Assembly: GCA_021396245.1 (NCBI GenBank)
Contig: WNYE01000043.1
Span: 124,001 to 188,000, forward strand
Source: Sporothrix humicola
Taxonomy: Eukaryota > Ascomycota > Sordariomycetes > Ophiostomatales > Ophiostomataceae
Reading direction: 5' to 3'
DNA length: 64,000 nt
Under the pieces are notes generated by a model, which saw nothing but the letters and a program-made list of their open reading frames with translations, was not told the DNA's origin and made no database searches. The translations under genes were made by a program, and so were the position numbers. Of the stretch, positions 1 through 11,102 are shown piece by piece. Position 1 is the stretch's first letter; the number at the start of each line of letters is the position of its first letter.

Positions 1-599
1 GTCCTCGGCGCCGACCAGTCTTGGCTCTGTCCAGGACGGTTCTGCGGCCGACTCTGCCTGGTCTGCTGGAGCTGGGCCAGCCACTGGCGCCCCTGCAGCT
101 CGGCCACCAGCTCGCTGATCCGCACAACAAACATTTGCTCCTGCCGCTCGGCTGCCGCAATCTTGCTCTGGATAAACCCGGCGCTCTTGCGCAGCTTGCG
201 GGCCTCGGCCGTCGTCAGCGGCAGCGGGTCCTGGCCCGCCTTGGCGGCGTTCTCCTGGGCTTGGAGCTGGGCCTGGACGGCCGACAGCGCGCCCAGGAGC
301 GAGCGGATCCGGGCATCCTGGCGGTGCAGATTGTTGAAAAGGTACTGGTGCTCGGCCTGGATGTGCTCGATCGAGCGGGGTGAGGAAGAAGAGGGAGAAG
401 TGACCTCGGAGCGGCGTCTCTGCTGTTTGTTACCACTGCTTGTGGATGTAGACGTCGTCTTGGGAGTCGTTGGTGTCATCAAGGCGTCCAGAGCGGCCGA
501 TTTGGGCGTCACCGGTGTGACAGGCGTTGCAGTCTGGTTTTCAGTAGTCGTCTTGTTGTCAACAACAGACTGCTTCGTGTCAAGTTCCATCGTGGCCAT
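1..599 (-). CDS. Partial coiled-coil protein of unknown function, running off the left edge
   Basis: An ATG at 599 opens a frame that stays open to the window edge (199 codons), so the C-terminus is missing. The first ~75 residues are Thr/Ser/Pro-rich and look disordered, with repeated TP motifs that could be proline-directed kinase sites and a basic RRRSE stretch. From about residue 76 the sequence becomes Gln/Ala/Leu-rich and helical (EHIQAEHQYLFNNLHRQDAR, then ALSAVQAQLQAQE), which suggests a coiled coil continuing to the edge. A second in-frame ATG lies three codons downstream. I do not recognise the family. A scaffold or cytoskeletal role would be a guess. Confidence 0.7.
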   Translation of the reverse strand, partial: MATMELDTKQSVVDNKTTTENQTATPVTPVTPKSAALDALMTPTTPKTTSTSTSSGNKQQRRRSEVTSPSSSSPRSIEHIQAEHQYLFNNLHRQDARIRSLLGALSAVQAQLQAQENAAKAGQDPLPLTTAEARKLRKSAGFIQSKIAAAERQEQMFVVRISELVAELQGRQWLAQLQQTRQSRPQNRPGQSQDWSAPR

Positions 600-1743
600 T
601 ATATCAGGGTGTGTTGGGTTTGTTGGGTCAAATGTGTTTCAATATCAGAGAAAGAAAACAGGAAACGATCGACAAGACGCAAGAAGGTACTTGTATGGCG
701 TGAGAAGAAGCAATAGAACAAATCGACGACGCTTTTGTCACAAAAACAGTCTACAGTGCGTTTACAGTACGCCGTATTCAGCAACATATTCCCAATATCC
801 TCTGGCAACTCAGCTCGGCGGAGACCATTTCAGGCCGTCTTCAGGCTACTCCAAAACCTGTATTCATGGTTGTATTCAAATCCGTATTCAACATTGTTAC
901 AATGGTGTTGGCTGCACAGATTAGAACTGGTTTGGAAAGAGAAGAAGAGAAGAAGAGGGGGAAAGGGAGGGATGGAAGAGGCAAACAAAGCCACCGCAAA
1001 GGGAGAACAAGCAGTTGGGAAACAGTTGGACAAAAAGCTGGTGAGGGGAGACGAAAAAGTGTGGGAGGGATGAAAAAGAAGGCGAAAAGAAGAGAAAGGA
1101 AGATTGAAAAGAAGAAAGTGCTGAAAATGCAGAAAATGCAGAAAATGCAACAAATGCGTGGGTTCGCCCGCTTTTGGATTTCCAACTGCACAGTCTTTTG
1201 CAAGGGGGCGATCCAAACAAAGAGAGAATACCACGACCGGCTGCGTTTGCCAGATAAAGAATACGACGTGGTTGGGGGTGACTTGTGAGTCTAGAACATA
1301 ATTTATGAAGAGAAAATGAAAAGAAAACAGAAGATGAAAACAAGATGTGCACAACAAAATAAAAATAGAAGAAAACAACACGAAAAAGAAAAGAAAAGAA
1401 ACCACACAAAACACCATATCAGACCCAAACAGACTTGTTTCGTCTGCTCTCCTCACACCTTCTTATCACCGTCTTCTCTCAAACGCCTCAGCTCGTCCCA
1501 AACCGGATCTCTGTCTCTCCCTTGCTGCACAAAACCAACAGCAGACTAGCCAGGAACTCCATTGCACGGCACGCCACGTGCAGAAACCACTTCTGTCTTC
1601 ATTACTTTGTAGGCACATTGTTCTTGGATCGTAGTGTTTGTTTTCGTTTTCGTCTATAGTCAAGCCACCGTTTGGGGCCCATCTTTTAATCGTTATATCT
1701 GTGCCTCCTTCTTTATCCAAATTCTCCAAGTTCACGAGGGTCT
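600..1743. other. Intergenic: upstream region of the partial gene, 3' side of the hydratase gene
   Basis: No supportable gene. Read on the minus strand, roughly 920-1150 and 1310-1420 are long pyrimidine-rich tracts, as in promoters of filamentous fungi. They produce the spurious Phe/Ser/Leu-rich open frames seen there. A four-unit 9-bp repeat lies at 1121-1156. Confidence 0.6.
1121..1156. repeat. 9-bp tandem repeat, four units
   Basis: Four consecutive 9-bp units: one ctgaaaatg, two perfect cagaaaatg and one degenerate caacaaatg. This is a small minisatellite in promoter sequence and could vary in copy number between strains. Confidence 0.75.
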
Positions 1744-2808
1744 TTACCGACCCTTGAACTCTGGCCGCCGCTTCTCGGCAAAGGCCTTGAGTGCCTCGTC
1801 GCGGTCCTCGGTGGCCACCACGCGCTCATACATCTTGTTCTCGACCACTTCGGCCGGGTACTGGACGGCCTGGAGCGCTGCCCGAATGGCAACGGGGCCG
1901 CCCTCGCAGATCTCCTCGGCCAGACGCACTGCCTCGCTCAGCGCGCCCCGCCGTGCCGTGTCCAGCAGGGCGGCCTGGCTCTTCTTCTTCTCGTCCTCGG
2001 TCTTTTCCTTGCCCTCCTCCGTCGGCTCCTCAATCACCTCCACCAGCCGGTCGGCAATGCCCAGGAAATACGCCTCGGGCGCCGACACGCGGCGGCCCGT
2101 CAGCACCAGATCGCGCGCCCGCGCCATGCCAATCAGCATCGGCAGCCGGTACGTGCCGCCGGCGCCCGGGATAATGCCCAGCCGCGTTTCCGGGAGAGCC
2201 ACCACGGCGTTGGACGTCAGCACGCGCATGTGCGTCGACAGCGCCAGCTCCAGCCCGCCGCCCAGCGCCAGCGACGACACCGCCGCAATCGTCGGGATCG
2301 GCAGCGCCTGCAGCGCCGTCAGCGTGCCGCGCAGATTGCCCAAAAAGTTGGCCGTGTCCTCGGGCGTAAACGTGCGGCGCTCCTTGAGATCGGCGCCCGC
2401 GCAAAAGCAGTTGTCCAGCGCACTCGCCACGATCAGCGCGCGCGTCGGGCCCATGTCCTGGCTGGCCGTCGCACTGACACCCACTTCCCGCCCGCTCTCG
2501 TCGTACTGCCGGGCCACGTCGTCGACCTGTTCGCGCAGAGCAGACAGCAGCGCTTTCGAGATGGCATTGCGGGCGGCGGGGCGGTTCAGCTCGAGAATGC
2601 GAATGTGGCCCGAGCCGGGTGCGGGCAGGTCGGTGACGACGATCAATGGGTCAGAGGAGGAGGAGGAGGAAGATGAGGAGGCAGTCGAGTAGTAGTTCTT
2701 GTAGATGGACGCCGCAGACAGAGGAGACCGACGAGAAATGCGAAGAGGCTGGCCGGCGAAAAGAGTCGCCCGAGTCGGTAGCACCGCGGAAATGCGAATC
2801 GGGGCCAT
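1744..2808 (-). CDS. Mitochondrial enoyl-CoA hydratase/isomerase, methylglutaconyl-CoA hydratase (AUH)-like
   Basis: A single-exon 354-aa crotonase-fold enzyme. The start is the ATG at 2808; the frame opens further upstream, but without an ATG. Residues 1-45 are Arg/Ser-rich without acidic residues and end in YYSTASS, a typical mitochondrial presequence. The oxyanion-hole segment CFCAGADLKER is at 134-144. GGGLELAL carries Glu187 and PETRLGIIPGAGGT carries Glu207, the two catalytic glutamates at the spacing found in crotonases. The segment around them most resembles human AUH, so hydration of 3-methylglutaconyl-CoA in leucine degradation is the likely role. A short-chain enoyl-CoA hydratase of beta-oxidation is the alternative. 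A lysine/glutamate-rich insert lies after about residue 245. It is transcribed away from the ankyrin gene across an 877-bp spacer. Confidence 0.9.
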   Translation of the reverse strand: MAPIRISAVLPTRATLFAGQPLRISRRSPLSAASIYKNYYSTASSSSSSSSSDPLIVVTDLPAPGSGHIRILELNRPAARNAISKALLSALREQVDDVARQYDESGREVGVSATASQDMGPTRALIVASALDNCFCAGADLKERRTFTPEDTANFLGNLRGTLTALQALPIPTIAAVSSLALGGGLELALSTHMRVLTSNAVVALPETRLGIIPGAGGTYRLPMLIGMARARDLVLTGRRVSAPEAYFLGIADRLVEVIEEPTEEGKEKTEDEKKKSQAALLDTARRGALSEAVRLAEEICEGGPVAIRAALQAVQYPAEVVENKMYERVVATEDRDEALKAFAEKRRPEFKGR

Positions 2809-3685
2809 GGCGACGTAGAACGAGGAGTGTGTCGTAAAAACGAAGTACAAAAATTGACCGCGAAAAAGAGCTCGGCGTCCAATCGGTGTTGGATCGGGAT
2901 GTGGTGGCGGTTCAATTGCAAAAGCAGAAAACGGAAAGCTGGGAAGAGGGGATTAAGAAGGCAAAGACTGAGAAACAGCTTCGCTCCAAACGCCGAGATA
3001 CAGTGGAAAGGCGGCTGTCTTCGGCTTTCCGTCCGGGGAAAGTGGGGTCCCTGTAGAAATAGCAGGTGCTGGTTGTTGTCGGCCTGGGCTGGCTTGAACT
3101 GGCGTGGCCAAGCGCTAAAAGCCTGTGAAGAAAAAGGCCTGTACTAAAGTGTAGAGTGAGCGACTTCCTAAAACGGCAAATCCAGTTTACACCAAGAAGC
3201 CAGCCAGGAGCCAAGGAGAAGGCAGAGCTCGAGGCGAATTGAAATTGAGCAAAAAGAAGCATAAAGTCCTAAAAACTGACACACTTGGCAAGGCTGTATG
3301 TAGCCTCACGCATTATTGCCCGCAATATCCTTTGTGCCTCGCGCCCTGCATCGCCCTGCCTCGTGCCTTTGTCTGACAGTTGTACCTTCCCGAGAATACG
3401 AAGTCCCGGTTCCTGCCCCATTTGCGTCATCGCGCAGCGCTTACTCACATGTACTTCCGTACCTTCCATCTTCCATCTTCCATGCCATCTTTCCATGCCA
3501 CGCGACTTCCGAAAATACAAAAATAAGTCTGATCTCATTTGCGCTTGCCGTTTATTTCAACGTGCTCTTGCCATATCTCGTGGTTTCAACATTGACTCCT
3601 TATTTACCCCCTTTCTCCCATCCTTCGACATTTTCTGTTCTTCTTCTCCTCCCTCGTCTTCTTTCACCCCCACCACCACCACATT
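2809..3685. promoter_or_regulatory. Divergent promoter between the hydratase and ankyrin genes
   Basis: 877 bp between two divergent start codons, with no credible gene inside. The stretch just before the ankyrin ATG (about 3590-3685) is C/T-rich, consistent with a pyrimidine-rich leader. I found no strong TATA element. Confidence 0.6.
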
Positions 3686-4198
3686 ATGACCACCGACACT
3701 TACACATCCTCCACAATGGCCGACACCGAACAACAACAGCAACAACAAGGTTCCTCCCCTTCGCAGCAGGGCCTGCCCGACGAGGCCATTGCCCTCGCCT
3801 CCCGTCTCTACAACGGCGCCCGCGCCGGCGATCTCACTTTGTTTCAACAAGCTCTGCCCGCCGGACTGCCCGCCAACATGGCCAACGAAAAGGGCGACAG
3901 CCTGCTCATGCTCGCCGCCTACTACGGCCACGCCAACCTGGTGAAACTCCTGCTACACCACGGCGCCGACCCGAACCGCCTCAACGACAAGGGCCAGAGC
4001 CCGCTGGCCGGGGCCGTCTTCAAGGCCGAGGACGCCGTCATCGAAGCCCTGCTCGAGGGCGGCGCGGACCCAGACTTCGGCTCTCCCACGCCCCTCGAGA
4101 CGATTGTCATGTTCCGCCAGGAAGAAAAGTGGCGGGCCGCATTCGAGGCGGCGCCGGGGCGCGGAAAGGCGGGACCGCGGGAGCATTTGATGCACTGA
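3686..4198 (+). CDS. Small ankyrin-repeat protein
   Basis: A 170-aa single-exon protein, using the first ATG at 3686. The ATG at 3716 (MADTEQ...) is in frame, gives 160 aa and is also plausible. After a Gln-rich N-terminus there are two clear ankyrin repeats: GDSLLMLAAYYGHANLVKLL with HHGADPN, then GQSPLAGAVFKAEDAVIEAL with EGGADPDF. A degenerate half-repeat precedes them. There is no signal peptide or membrane segment. Short soluble ankyrin proteins of this size are widespread in ascomycetes and act as protein-binding modules. Partner and pathway cannot be told from sequence. Confidence 0.85.
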   Translation: MTTDTYTSSTMADTEQQQQQQGSSPSQQGLPDEAIALASRLYNGARAGDLTLFQQALPAGLPANMANEKGDSLLMLAAYYGHANLVKLLLHHGADPNRLNDKGQSPLAGAVFKAEDAVIEALLEGGADPDFGSPTPLETIVMFRQEEKWRAAFEAAPGRGKAGPREHLMH

Positions 4199-4463
4199 TG
4201 CATTGATCGTCTCTTTTCTGCTCGTATTTTTGATACCATTTCTTGTTTTCATCTCTCGTCTTTTTCTGTTTTTCTTGGCTATTTTGGTTTCATTTTCATG
4301 TTTTTACACGGCGCTCGGTTCTTTTCATTAGACACAATATATCACTTCTCGCAAACACACAGCTTCCTTTCCCATTTTGTATCCCTTGTTCCTTTCTTTT
4401 TCGTCTTTTCACGACGACTATTCTATGTTTTTAAAGACACCCTTGATGATGTCGGCAGCCTAA

Positions 4464-6491
4464 TCAGTTAGTAAAGATCTCCAGCACCCCATCACGCTCG
4501 ACGACAAACGATATTCGACTTACCATCTCGGCCACGCCATACACCGACTGGCATGTGTTAGCTCCTGGGAGCGTCGGGAAAGTACTCGCATCAACGACTC
4601 GGACATTCTTTGTGCCGTACACCTTAAGATCCGTGCCCACCACTCCACCCGACGCCAATGGCATCATCGCACACGTCCCGGCCGGGTGGAACTCGGATGG
4701 CGTGATTGTTTCTGACAGATACTTGGCCAGGTCCTCTTCGCTGTTGACATAGTCGCCGGGCGCCACCTCGACTGGGCCGTACGGCGCAAACGCCGGGTTC
4801 TCCATATAGAACCGCCGCGTGTACCGGACCATATCCGCCATAATCGCAACATCCAGCGGGTTCGACAGCGCACGGTAGTCGACAATTGGCTCGCGGTTGT
4901 ATGGGTCCGAGGGGTCAATGTTGACCGTGCCGCGACTCAGAGGGTGCAGCATCACCAGCGTGCCGGATCCTGCGCCGCCCGAAAGCACATGGTTGTAGAA
5001 CGCCGTGCCGTTGTTCTTGAGGGCACTCGCATACGAGTCCATCTGGGCCTTGTACCCCCGGGCAACAGATGCATGTGTGCCCGGAGGCAGATACTTGGCT
5101 GTGTCCTGGACACTCAGTGCCTGGGAGATATTGCTCCAGCGATCGGAAATCACAGGGAACGGAAGCCATGCCGCTGCATTGCCAACGCCGAGCGACTGCG
5201 GGCCTGTGCGGTTGGCTTTCCAGGCGGCGTCGGACCACGCCCGGAACGTTGCGTTCGTGAAAAGGTCGGAACTCGACGGGTGGATCGACGAGTAGTTGGT
5301 CAACGCAAACGACGCCGTCAGCATCGGGTGGTCCTGGAAGTTCTGGCCGACGCCCGGCAGGTCGATAAGCGTTGTGATGTTGGCCGACTCCAGCAGCGGC
5401 TTCGGCCCAATGCCACTGAGCTGCAGGACATGGGGACTGTGGATGCCGCCAGCGGCCACGATCACTTCACGCCGTGCTGACACAAACTGCGTGGCCTGCC
5501 AGCTGTTCGTGGCGTTCCATCCTGCTCCTGCTCCTCCCGACCGGCTAGTTGTGGCATTCACCGTGTACCGGACACCCTTGGCCGTCAGATCCGCACCAGA
5601 CATATTTGAGACGCTCTCAAAAACAATGCTCTCGACCTTGGTGCGCGTCAGCAGGTGGTAGTTGCTGCGCGCCGCCGCCTTGTCGTGGTGGCCCGTCCGC
5701 GCATACGACCGAGTCACACTATGCGGGTCCATAAACGACGGGAACCAGTACACGCCCGGATCGCCGGAGCCGCTGTCGTCGGGAAATTTGACGCCCGGCA
5801 TGCTGCGGAACGCCTCAAACTGCACCGTCGTGCCCGGGAACTGGAACGACGGCCAGCCCACGTTGACGCCCGAAGAATTGCCCCAGTACGACGTGTTGTA
5901 GGCAATCCCCGACGACTTGGCCAGGTCCGGCAGCGGTGCATTGAACGTCAGCGCCTTTTCGAAATACGCCAGATAGTGCTTCCACACTTTGTCTTGCGAT
6001 AGCTCTCCGCCAGAGCCCTTCCAGTTGAGCATCGCCCACCGCTTGTAGTCCTCGGCCGTCCCGCGCACCGCCATCATCGCGTTGACCGCCGAGCTGCCGC
6101 CCACGACTTTGCCGGCCAGCACGGCCGTCGTGCGGTTCTTGAGGTTGACTTGCGGCACGGACTGAATGTCGTACAGGAACTGGGCGTCCATGCCGCGGAA
6201 GCCGCCCTGCACCGTGCTGATCAGCGGCGAGTCGCTGAGGGCGCCATACTCGATGACGAGCACGGTCGTGTTGGCGTTCTCGGTCAGGCGGTCTGCAACA
6301 GTGAGGCCGGCCGTGCCGCCGCCGATGATGACATAGTCGTATTCGGGCGCGATATCACGGGCATGATTGAGGACGTTCCAGCGGGCAGCACGGCCGGCGG
6401 GAGGGCGTGCAGCTGCAGTTGCTGACAGAAGACCGACGGCCAAAGTCAGTGACTGACGGAGTGAAGGCGTTTTCTGCGACCGGTGAGACAT
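4464..6491 (-). CDS. Secreted FAD-dependent GMC oxidoreductase
   Basis: A 675-aa single-exon protein. The ATG at 6491 is chosen; the frame extends 14 codons upstream but only to a GTG. Residues 1-28 look like a signal peptide (basic start, then LTLAVGLLSATAAA). The FAD-binding motif YDYVIIGGGTAGL is at 51-63, with the acidic ribose ligand in VIEYG near 81. Both GMC signatures are present: GKVVGGSSAVNAMMAVRG and AAGGIHSPHVLQLSGIGP. The C-terminal catalytic block has the histidine in HPAGTCAMMP and a second block LPGANTCQSVYGVAEM, where Asn probably replaces the second His. Many Asn-X-Ser/Thr sites fit secretion. The family oxidises alcohols, aldehydes or sugars with O2 or quinones. The substrate is unknown, and no biosynthetic neighbours point to secondary metabolism. 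Confidence 0.92.
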   Translation of the reverse strand: MSHRSQKTPSLRQSLTLAVGLLSATAAARPPAGRAARWNVLNHARDIAPEYDYVIIGGGTAGLTVADRLTENANTTVLVIEYGALSDSPLISTVQGGFRGMDAQFLYDIQSVPQVNLKNRTTAVLAGKVVGGSSAVNAMMAVRGTAEDYKRWAMLNWKGSGGELSQDKVWKHYLAYFEKALTFNAPLPDLAKSSGIAYNTSYWGNSSGVNVGWPSFQFPGTTVQFEAFRSMPGVKFPDDSGSGDPGVYWFPSFMDPHSVTRSYARTGHHDKAAARSNYHLLTRTKVESIVFESVSNMSGADLTAKGVRYTVNATTSRSGGAGAGWNATNSWQATQFVSARREVIVAAGGIHSPHVLQLSGIGPKPLLESANITTLIDLPGVGQNFQDHPMLTASFALTNYSSIHPSSSDLFTNATFRAWSDAAWKANRTGPQSLGVGNAAAWLPFPVISDRWSNISQALSVQDTAKYLPPGTHASVARGYKAQMDSYASALKNNGTAFYNHVLSGGAGSGTLVMLHPLSRGTVNIDPSDPYNREPIVDYRALSNPLDVAIMADMVRYTRRFYMENPAFAPYGPVEVAPGDYVNSEEDLAKYLSETITPSEFHPAGTCAMMPLASGGVVGTDLKVYGTKNVRVVDASTFPTLPGANTCQSVYGVAEMVSRISFVVERDGVLEIFTN

Positions 6492-7372
6492 TGTGACTCT
6501 GGTTTTGTCGTTCTGGGATTTCAACAGTGACACAGGGAAATTGTGACTTTAAGGCAACGACTTTCTTTTATATCAACAATCCTTACAACTCCTCCTTTCA
6601 TCCATTTTCAAATGTGCCTTCCCCTCATTAGAAGCAGTTTATACATCTCCTCGTCGCTATGTAACCGACAATAAGGAACCGGAGAACCTGTTTGACAAAC
6701 AAATATTGCCATCCGGCTTGGCTGATATTGTTTCGTTTCCGTCTTGCTGCATGTTGGTTATATATTGGAACAGGCTGAAAATCGGGCTGTTAAAAAGCTG
6801 GGGAAAGATGAGTCGGTGATGACATAAAACATCAGGTTTTTGGTGATTTCTGGTGATTCTTGTAATATGAGGAAACAGAGTCGATATTGGCCGAGGGATA
6901 ATAAACAAATCTCATAAATACAGGCTAGCTATCCGGCCGTGTAAAATGCCCTGTAATAACCTTATATTGACGCGAATTGAGCGTGCACCACTTATTACCG
7001 GTACTTCTCGGCCGCCCCTGCCTCTTTACCCAAAAACCGCTGCCGGGCACCATCTTGGCTAACTTGAATGTTGAATGCAGGAACCCATTCTATTGTCCGC
7101 CGGTACTTTAATTCACATTCATTCTCCCTCTTACCCTTTCCCACTGTCGCCTCGGACGCGGCCCTGTTTTCAAATTAGTCTTAATCCAAGTGGTGATATC
7201 GCCTATTGGACTATTGGATAATCAAATATCTCGATATCGCTTGGAACATGGCTTCAACGTCGAGGTGTGACCACAAAGACACAGGTTTATACAGTTGTAA
7301 ATGTCTATATTTTGTACATGTCGTATGCTCATTAGTTGTCAGTCTATGCAAAAGTGTAACGCCACAAATCGA
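6492..7372. promoter_or_regulatory. Upstream region of the GMC oxidoreductase gene
   Basis: 881 bp between the GMC start and the stop of the next minus-strand gene. It is AT-richer than the flanks and holds no credible gene. A TATA element is given separately. Confidence 0.6.
6565..6574 (-). promoter_or_regulatory. TATA box of the GMC oxidoreductase gene
   Basis: On the minus strand this reads GATATAAAAG, about 75 bp upstream of the ATG at 6491, a good fungal TATA element at a plausible distance. Confidence 0.55.
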
Positions 7373-9189
7373 TCACGGAATCTCGTCCTCGAGATCGTCG
7401 TCATCGCCGCCAAATCCAAAAGTAAATCCACCGCCGCTAGCACCACCTTCTTCTGTCCTTTGCCGCTTGTCGTCGTCCTGGCTGCCGTCTGTCGCTTTGT
7501 TGACGTCGTCTCCGCGCACAACAGACTCCCATGTCCGCTTCTTGCGGCTGTCACGGCGAGCAATCTCAGCCTGGGCGTCTGCTAGCAAGTCTGGGTATTT
7601 CTCGGCCAAGCGTTCGACAAACAACGCATATGGGTCGTCCACGGCATCTCCCGAGTCACATCCTGCGGAACCATGGCCTCCCTGGCCCCGTGCAAACCCG
7701 GTGACTTGTTCTGGCCGGTCCCTCAAAAACAAGAGCACTTCAGCGAGGTGTGCCCGCGGCACAAAATTTTGTGTCAGCGCGACGCCCGCCTCCAGGTTAA
7801 CCACCAGATGCCACCAGCCGCTCGGCACGTGCAGAATCTCGCCCTCGAGGCACACGCCCTCGATACACCCGGGCGTCGCCCGGGCTTCGGCATGGAACGT
7901 CAACAGCCACTCGGCAATGCTCAACGGGCTCGTGACCTCGCTCTTGTCGGCCGAGACATAGACACCGGGGACGGCCGCGCCAGGCGGGAACAGGATCCAG
8001 TACTTGGCGCCGCGCACGACGGCGTTCCACGCGCTCGTGCCGTTGGGGTCCTTGTGGAACGTCGATCCGCTGCGTGCAGGGCCGACAATCAGCCAGCGGT
8101 GGGCGGGCCGCTGGCGGCCGAGCACCTCGAAGAGATCCAAACCGAAGCAGTCGGGCTTCCAGTACTCTGAGTCGTAGCGGCATTCGGGGTCGGCCAGGAT
8201 CTTCATCTTCTCGGCAAACTTCTTGTCAAACAGGTACAGGGGGCTCTCGTCGGTCGTGTTGTTCATGTACTGCGTATACAGCGAATACGGCCAGTCGACC
8301 GACTCGGCGCGGAACGTTGTCTTGGCATAGTCGTGGCGCAGCCCGTCCCACGACCAGTTATCCAGGACCCGCCACTCCCTGACGCAGCTGTTGGCCGTCA
8401 GCACAAACGGCGTGCCGCTCCAGGACGCGGCAAACTCTTCGTAGGTCAGGTCGGTCATGCGGCGGATCCGGTTCGTTCGCGGGATATTGCGGGCAAACTG
8501 GCATGGGTTGGCGTAGCTGCACACAAACGGGCGGTGCAGGACGTCGGAAAAGACGCGGCCACAGTCAACAGTGACAGTTGGAGGTGGAGAAGAAGCGGAA
8601 GGATTTGGTTCTGATTCAGATGTGGACGTCGTTTGAGTCTTGCGAGTGTGCCGCCGTTCTGCCAAAAGCGACGACCGCCACGTGCCGTGCCATGCTGGTG
8701 GCCTCCATCCTTCGATCCTGCCAAACGTCAGTCATTTTGGTCATTTTCCCCAAAGTTTGACTCTTCCATCTGGAGTCCTTTGACTTACTCTAAAGCCAGG
8801 GTCTTCCAGAGCTCATCGTATGTGCACAGGGCATACAGAAACCGGCATGTCGACCCCAGTGCCCGCAACGAGTCCATATCCAGGCCCTCAACCATGTGCA
8901 TCAGCAGTTCATCTGGTAATGCCTGAAAGAGACCTGCAGATGTCTTGGCGTCGATTCCACTGTCCAGGTACTTGTTCCCCAGGGGCTTGATGCCTAGTGG
9001 GTGTGGCGGCACAGGAGCGTCCAGGTCGCCTTCTGTCGTCTCTCCAGCCTCTTCTGAATCAATATCTCTTCCGGTTTGTCCGTTTCCATTTTGTTGGCCA
9101 CTGTTGTTTTCAAAATCCTCCGTTTGCAAGCTGTCAATAGTGCCTGTTGGATCGCCCAGATGGGGCGCTAGGCCGCCGGTGAGAGGCAT
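7373..9189 (-). CDS. F-box and JmjC-domain protein (putative 2-oxoglutarate oxygenase)
   Basis: Two exons, 9189-8789 and 8717-7373, around a 71-nt intron (GTAAGT donor, CTGAC branch, CAG acceptor), give 581 aa in frame. An acidic Gly/Gln-rich N-terminus leads to an F-box at about 89-133 (ALPDELLMHMVEGLDMDSLR...). This runs into a W...GTWRSSLL segment and a Ser/Thr/Pro linker. The JmjC domain follows at about 230-450, with iron ligands His355 and Asp357 (FHKD) and His437 (GWWHLV). Lys372 (GAKYWILFPP) is in the position of the 2-oxoglutarate-binding lysine. The C-terminal ~100 residues are acidic, basic and Gly-rich. All metal ligands are present, so it should be an active hydroxylase or demethylase of the JMJD6-like group. 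The F-box suggests docking to Skp1 in an SCF complex. The substrate is unknown. Confidence 0.9.
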
Positions 9190-11102
9190 TGTCGCGATGC
9201 TGGAGGTGAAAGAGCTGCTATAATATTGTGCCGGTGTCCATACAATCGTATGCGGCGAATTGGGGCGTTCACATCTATATGGACGTCAAAAGTCGTGATA
9301 TTCCGTATTTTCGCTTCTTCTCCCCGTTGACGGCAAGTACCACCGCCATCGCGTACGATGTCCCACCTTCACATGTACTTTTTTTTTCTGCCGTCCTTTC
9401 CTTTCCACTTGGAAAATAAAAAAGGCGGTCTGAGATGCTCGTGAACTATCACGTGAAAACATATCAAAATCGCACCTGCCTTCTCTCGTCTGTCCACCAA
9501 CCAACGCGCTAGGAAAGAACAATGCTAGAAGGTTGGCATTTGAAGGGATTTGCAGGGTGTGCATTGGAGGTTGCAATCTAACTTTGTATTGTGCATTAGC
9601 ATATGTCGATTTGATGACTTTATGACTCTTCGACGCGGCACAGTGTGACTCGTTCCGTCACCAAGATGGATGAAAACAGTCATAGCAGTGGGCTTCCTTT
9701 CCAATGTTTAATTATTTTGTTTTCAAAAAGGATCCTAAAACAGCTGCCTGTTGTTTGAAAGGAGTGTAAGATATTCCGGCGCAATAGTTGTGTATCAAAG
9801 CTTGACAGCAAACACAAGCGGACTCCCTCTCGCCGTCAGCCCGCCGGATCGCCACTCATTTTGGAGTGACTGTTCTGAAGTGTTCTGACCACGTTCTGGA
9901 CATGCATCGTGCCTGCCATGACTCCGGATTGGCTCTTTCCTTGACCAGATGCAGTCGATGTTGCGTCTTGCCCCTTTGCTTCTTGGGGCTCTTTCCCTTT
10001 CTCCTGCGTCGTTGCCCGTATCACCGGTCCATTAATTGCCACTTTAGGGCTAGCCTCGTCGCCAGAGCCCTGTAATTTGGCACCTTCTTACAGGGCCGTC
10101 GCAGGGCTCAGCTTGGACCATCAGGCTGCAACACAGCAAAACAGCAGAAACGGAGGCCGCCACGGCCGCTCCTGTGCGATTCGCAGCTGGCCACTACTGC
10201 ACACTGCGCAGTGCTTTCGTAGTGGGCTTCTGCTGGGTGTTTTTGTCTCTCAAACCCCTCGCTCGGACTGGATGGTTGCTCGCCTCAAAATCAAATCTCA
10301 ACGATTTTAGTGGGGCTCTACAGTGTATTTTGAGTCCTGAAGTCTTACCGAGAGATAGAGCAGGAGAAGAAAAAAAAAGTTTTCGCCTCGCACTTGCCAT
10401 CCCACCTCGCTGCTGCGCGGCGCACCAGCGCACCTACCCACTAACGCGCAGAAAAACCGCCCCATTCTTTCGCTCCTTCCCCTTCTCTCCCACGCCCCTC
10501 CCACCCGCCACCCAGGAGCCCCCCTCCTTCCTCCTTCTCTCCCTTCACTCTTTGCAGTTTCTGCGCCCCTCACTCAATTCCAGCCAGTCACAGAAGGAAG
10601 CTAGCCAATTTTTTTGCCTGGTTCGTCCCTCCCTCGCCTTCCCTCACAAAAATTTAAATGCTAAAATAAAAAAAATCGGGGCAGGAGCGATAATACCAGA
10701 AAAAAATTATTTCTTTAGGAGCAAGGTGCCCTCCTGAAAAAAAATTCTCCCCTTCCCCTCCGAATTTTGAACGTTCTACCAAACACAACAACAATCCAAA
10801 CAATCAACCATCACCATCCATAGAAGAAAAAAAGGAATCGTCTTTCCCTTTTTTCTTGTTTGAAATCACTCTCGTCATTCTTTACGAGGGTCTTTTCACT
10901 TTTCAGTACTTTACTTTTTAAAACCACAGCTTCCACCAGGAACCGGTTGGAATCCGCAGGACAGATTCTATCTTCCGTTGGATTCTTCACTCTTTTTCGC
11001 TTCTTTCAACACTTCGCTTCTTGCAACCACTTTCCGCCTTTCCATCTTCTAGACCTCAAGCCGCGCTTGAGATCTAGATTTTCCGCAACCTCTACCGCGA
11101 AT
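9190..11102. promoter_or_regulatory. Divergent intergenic region between the JmjC and eIF4A genes
   Basis: 1.9 kb with no credible gene. From about 10420 to 10640 the plus strand is strongly pyrimidine-rich. A-rich runs follow at 10640-10840, just before the eIF4A start. This is the usual make-up of the promoter and leader of a highly expressed fungal gene. Confidence 0.6.

Noticed and set aside
830..1456. Long Phe/Ser/Leu-rich minus-strand frames upstream of the partial gene
   Set aside because: They follow pyrimidine-rich promoter tracts and have no domain-like pattern.
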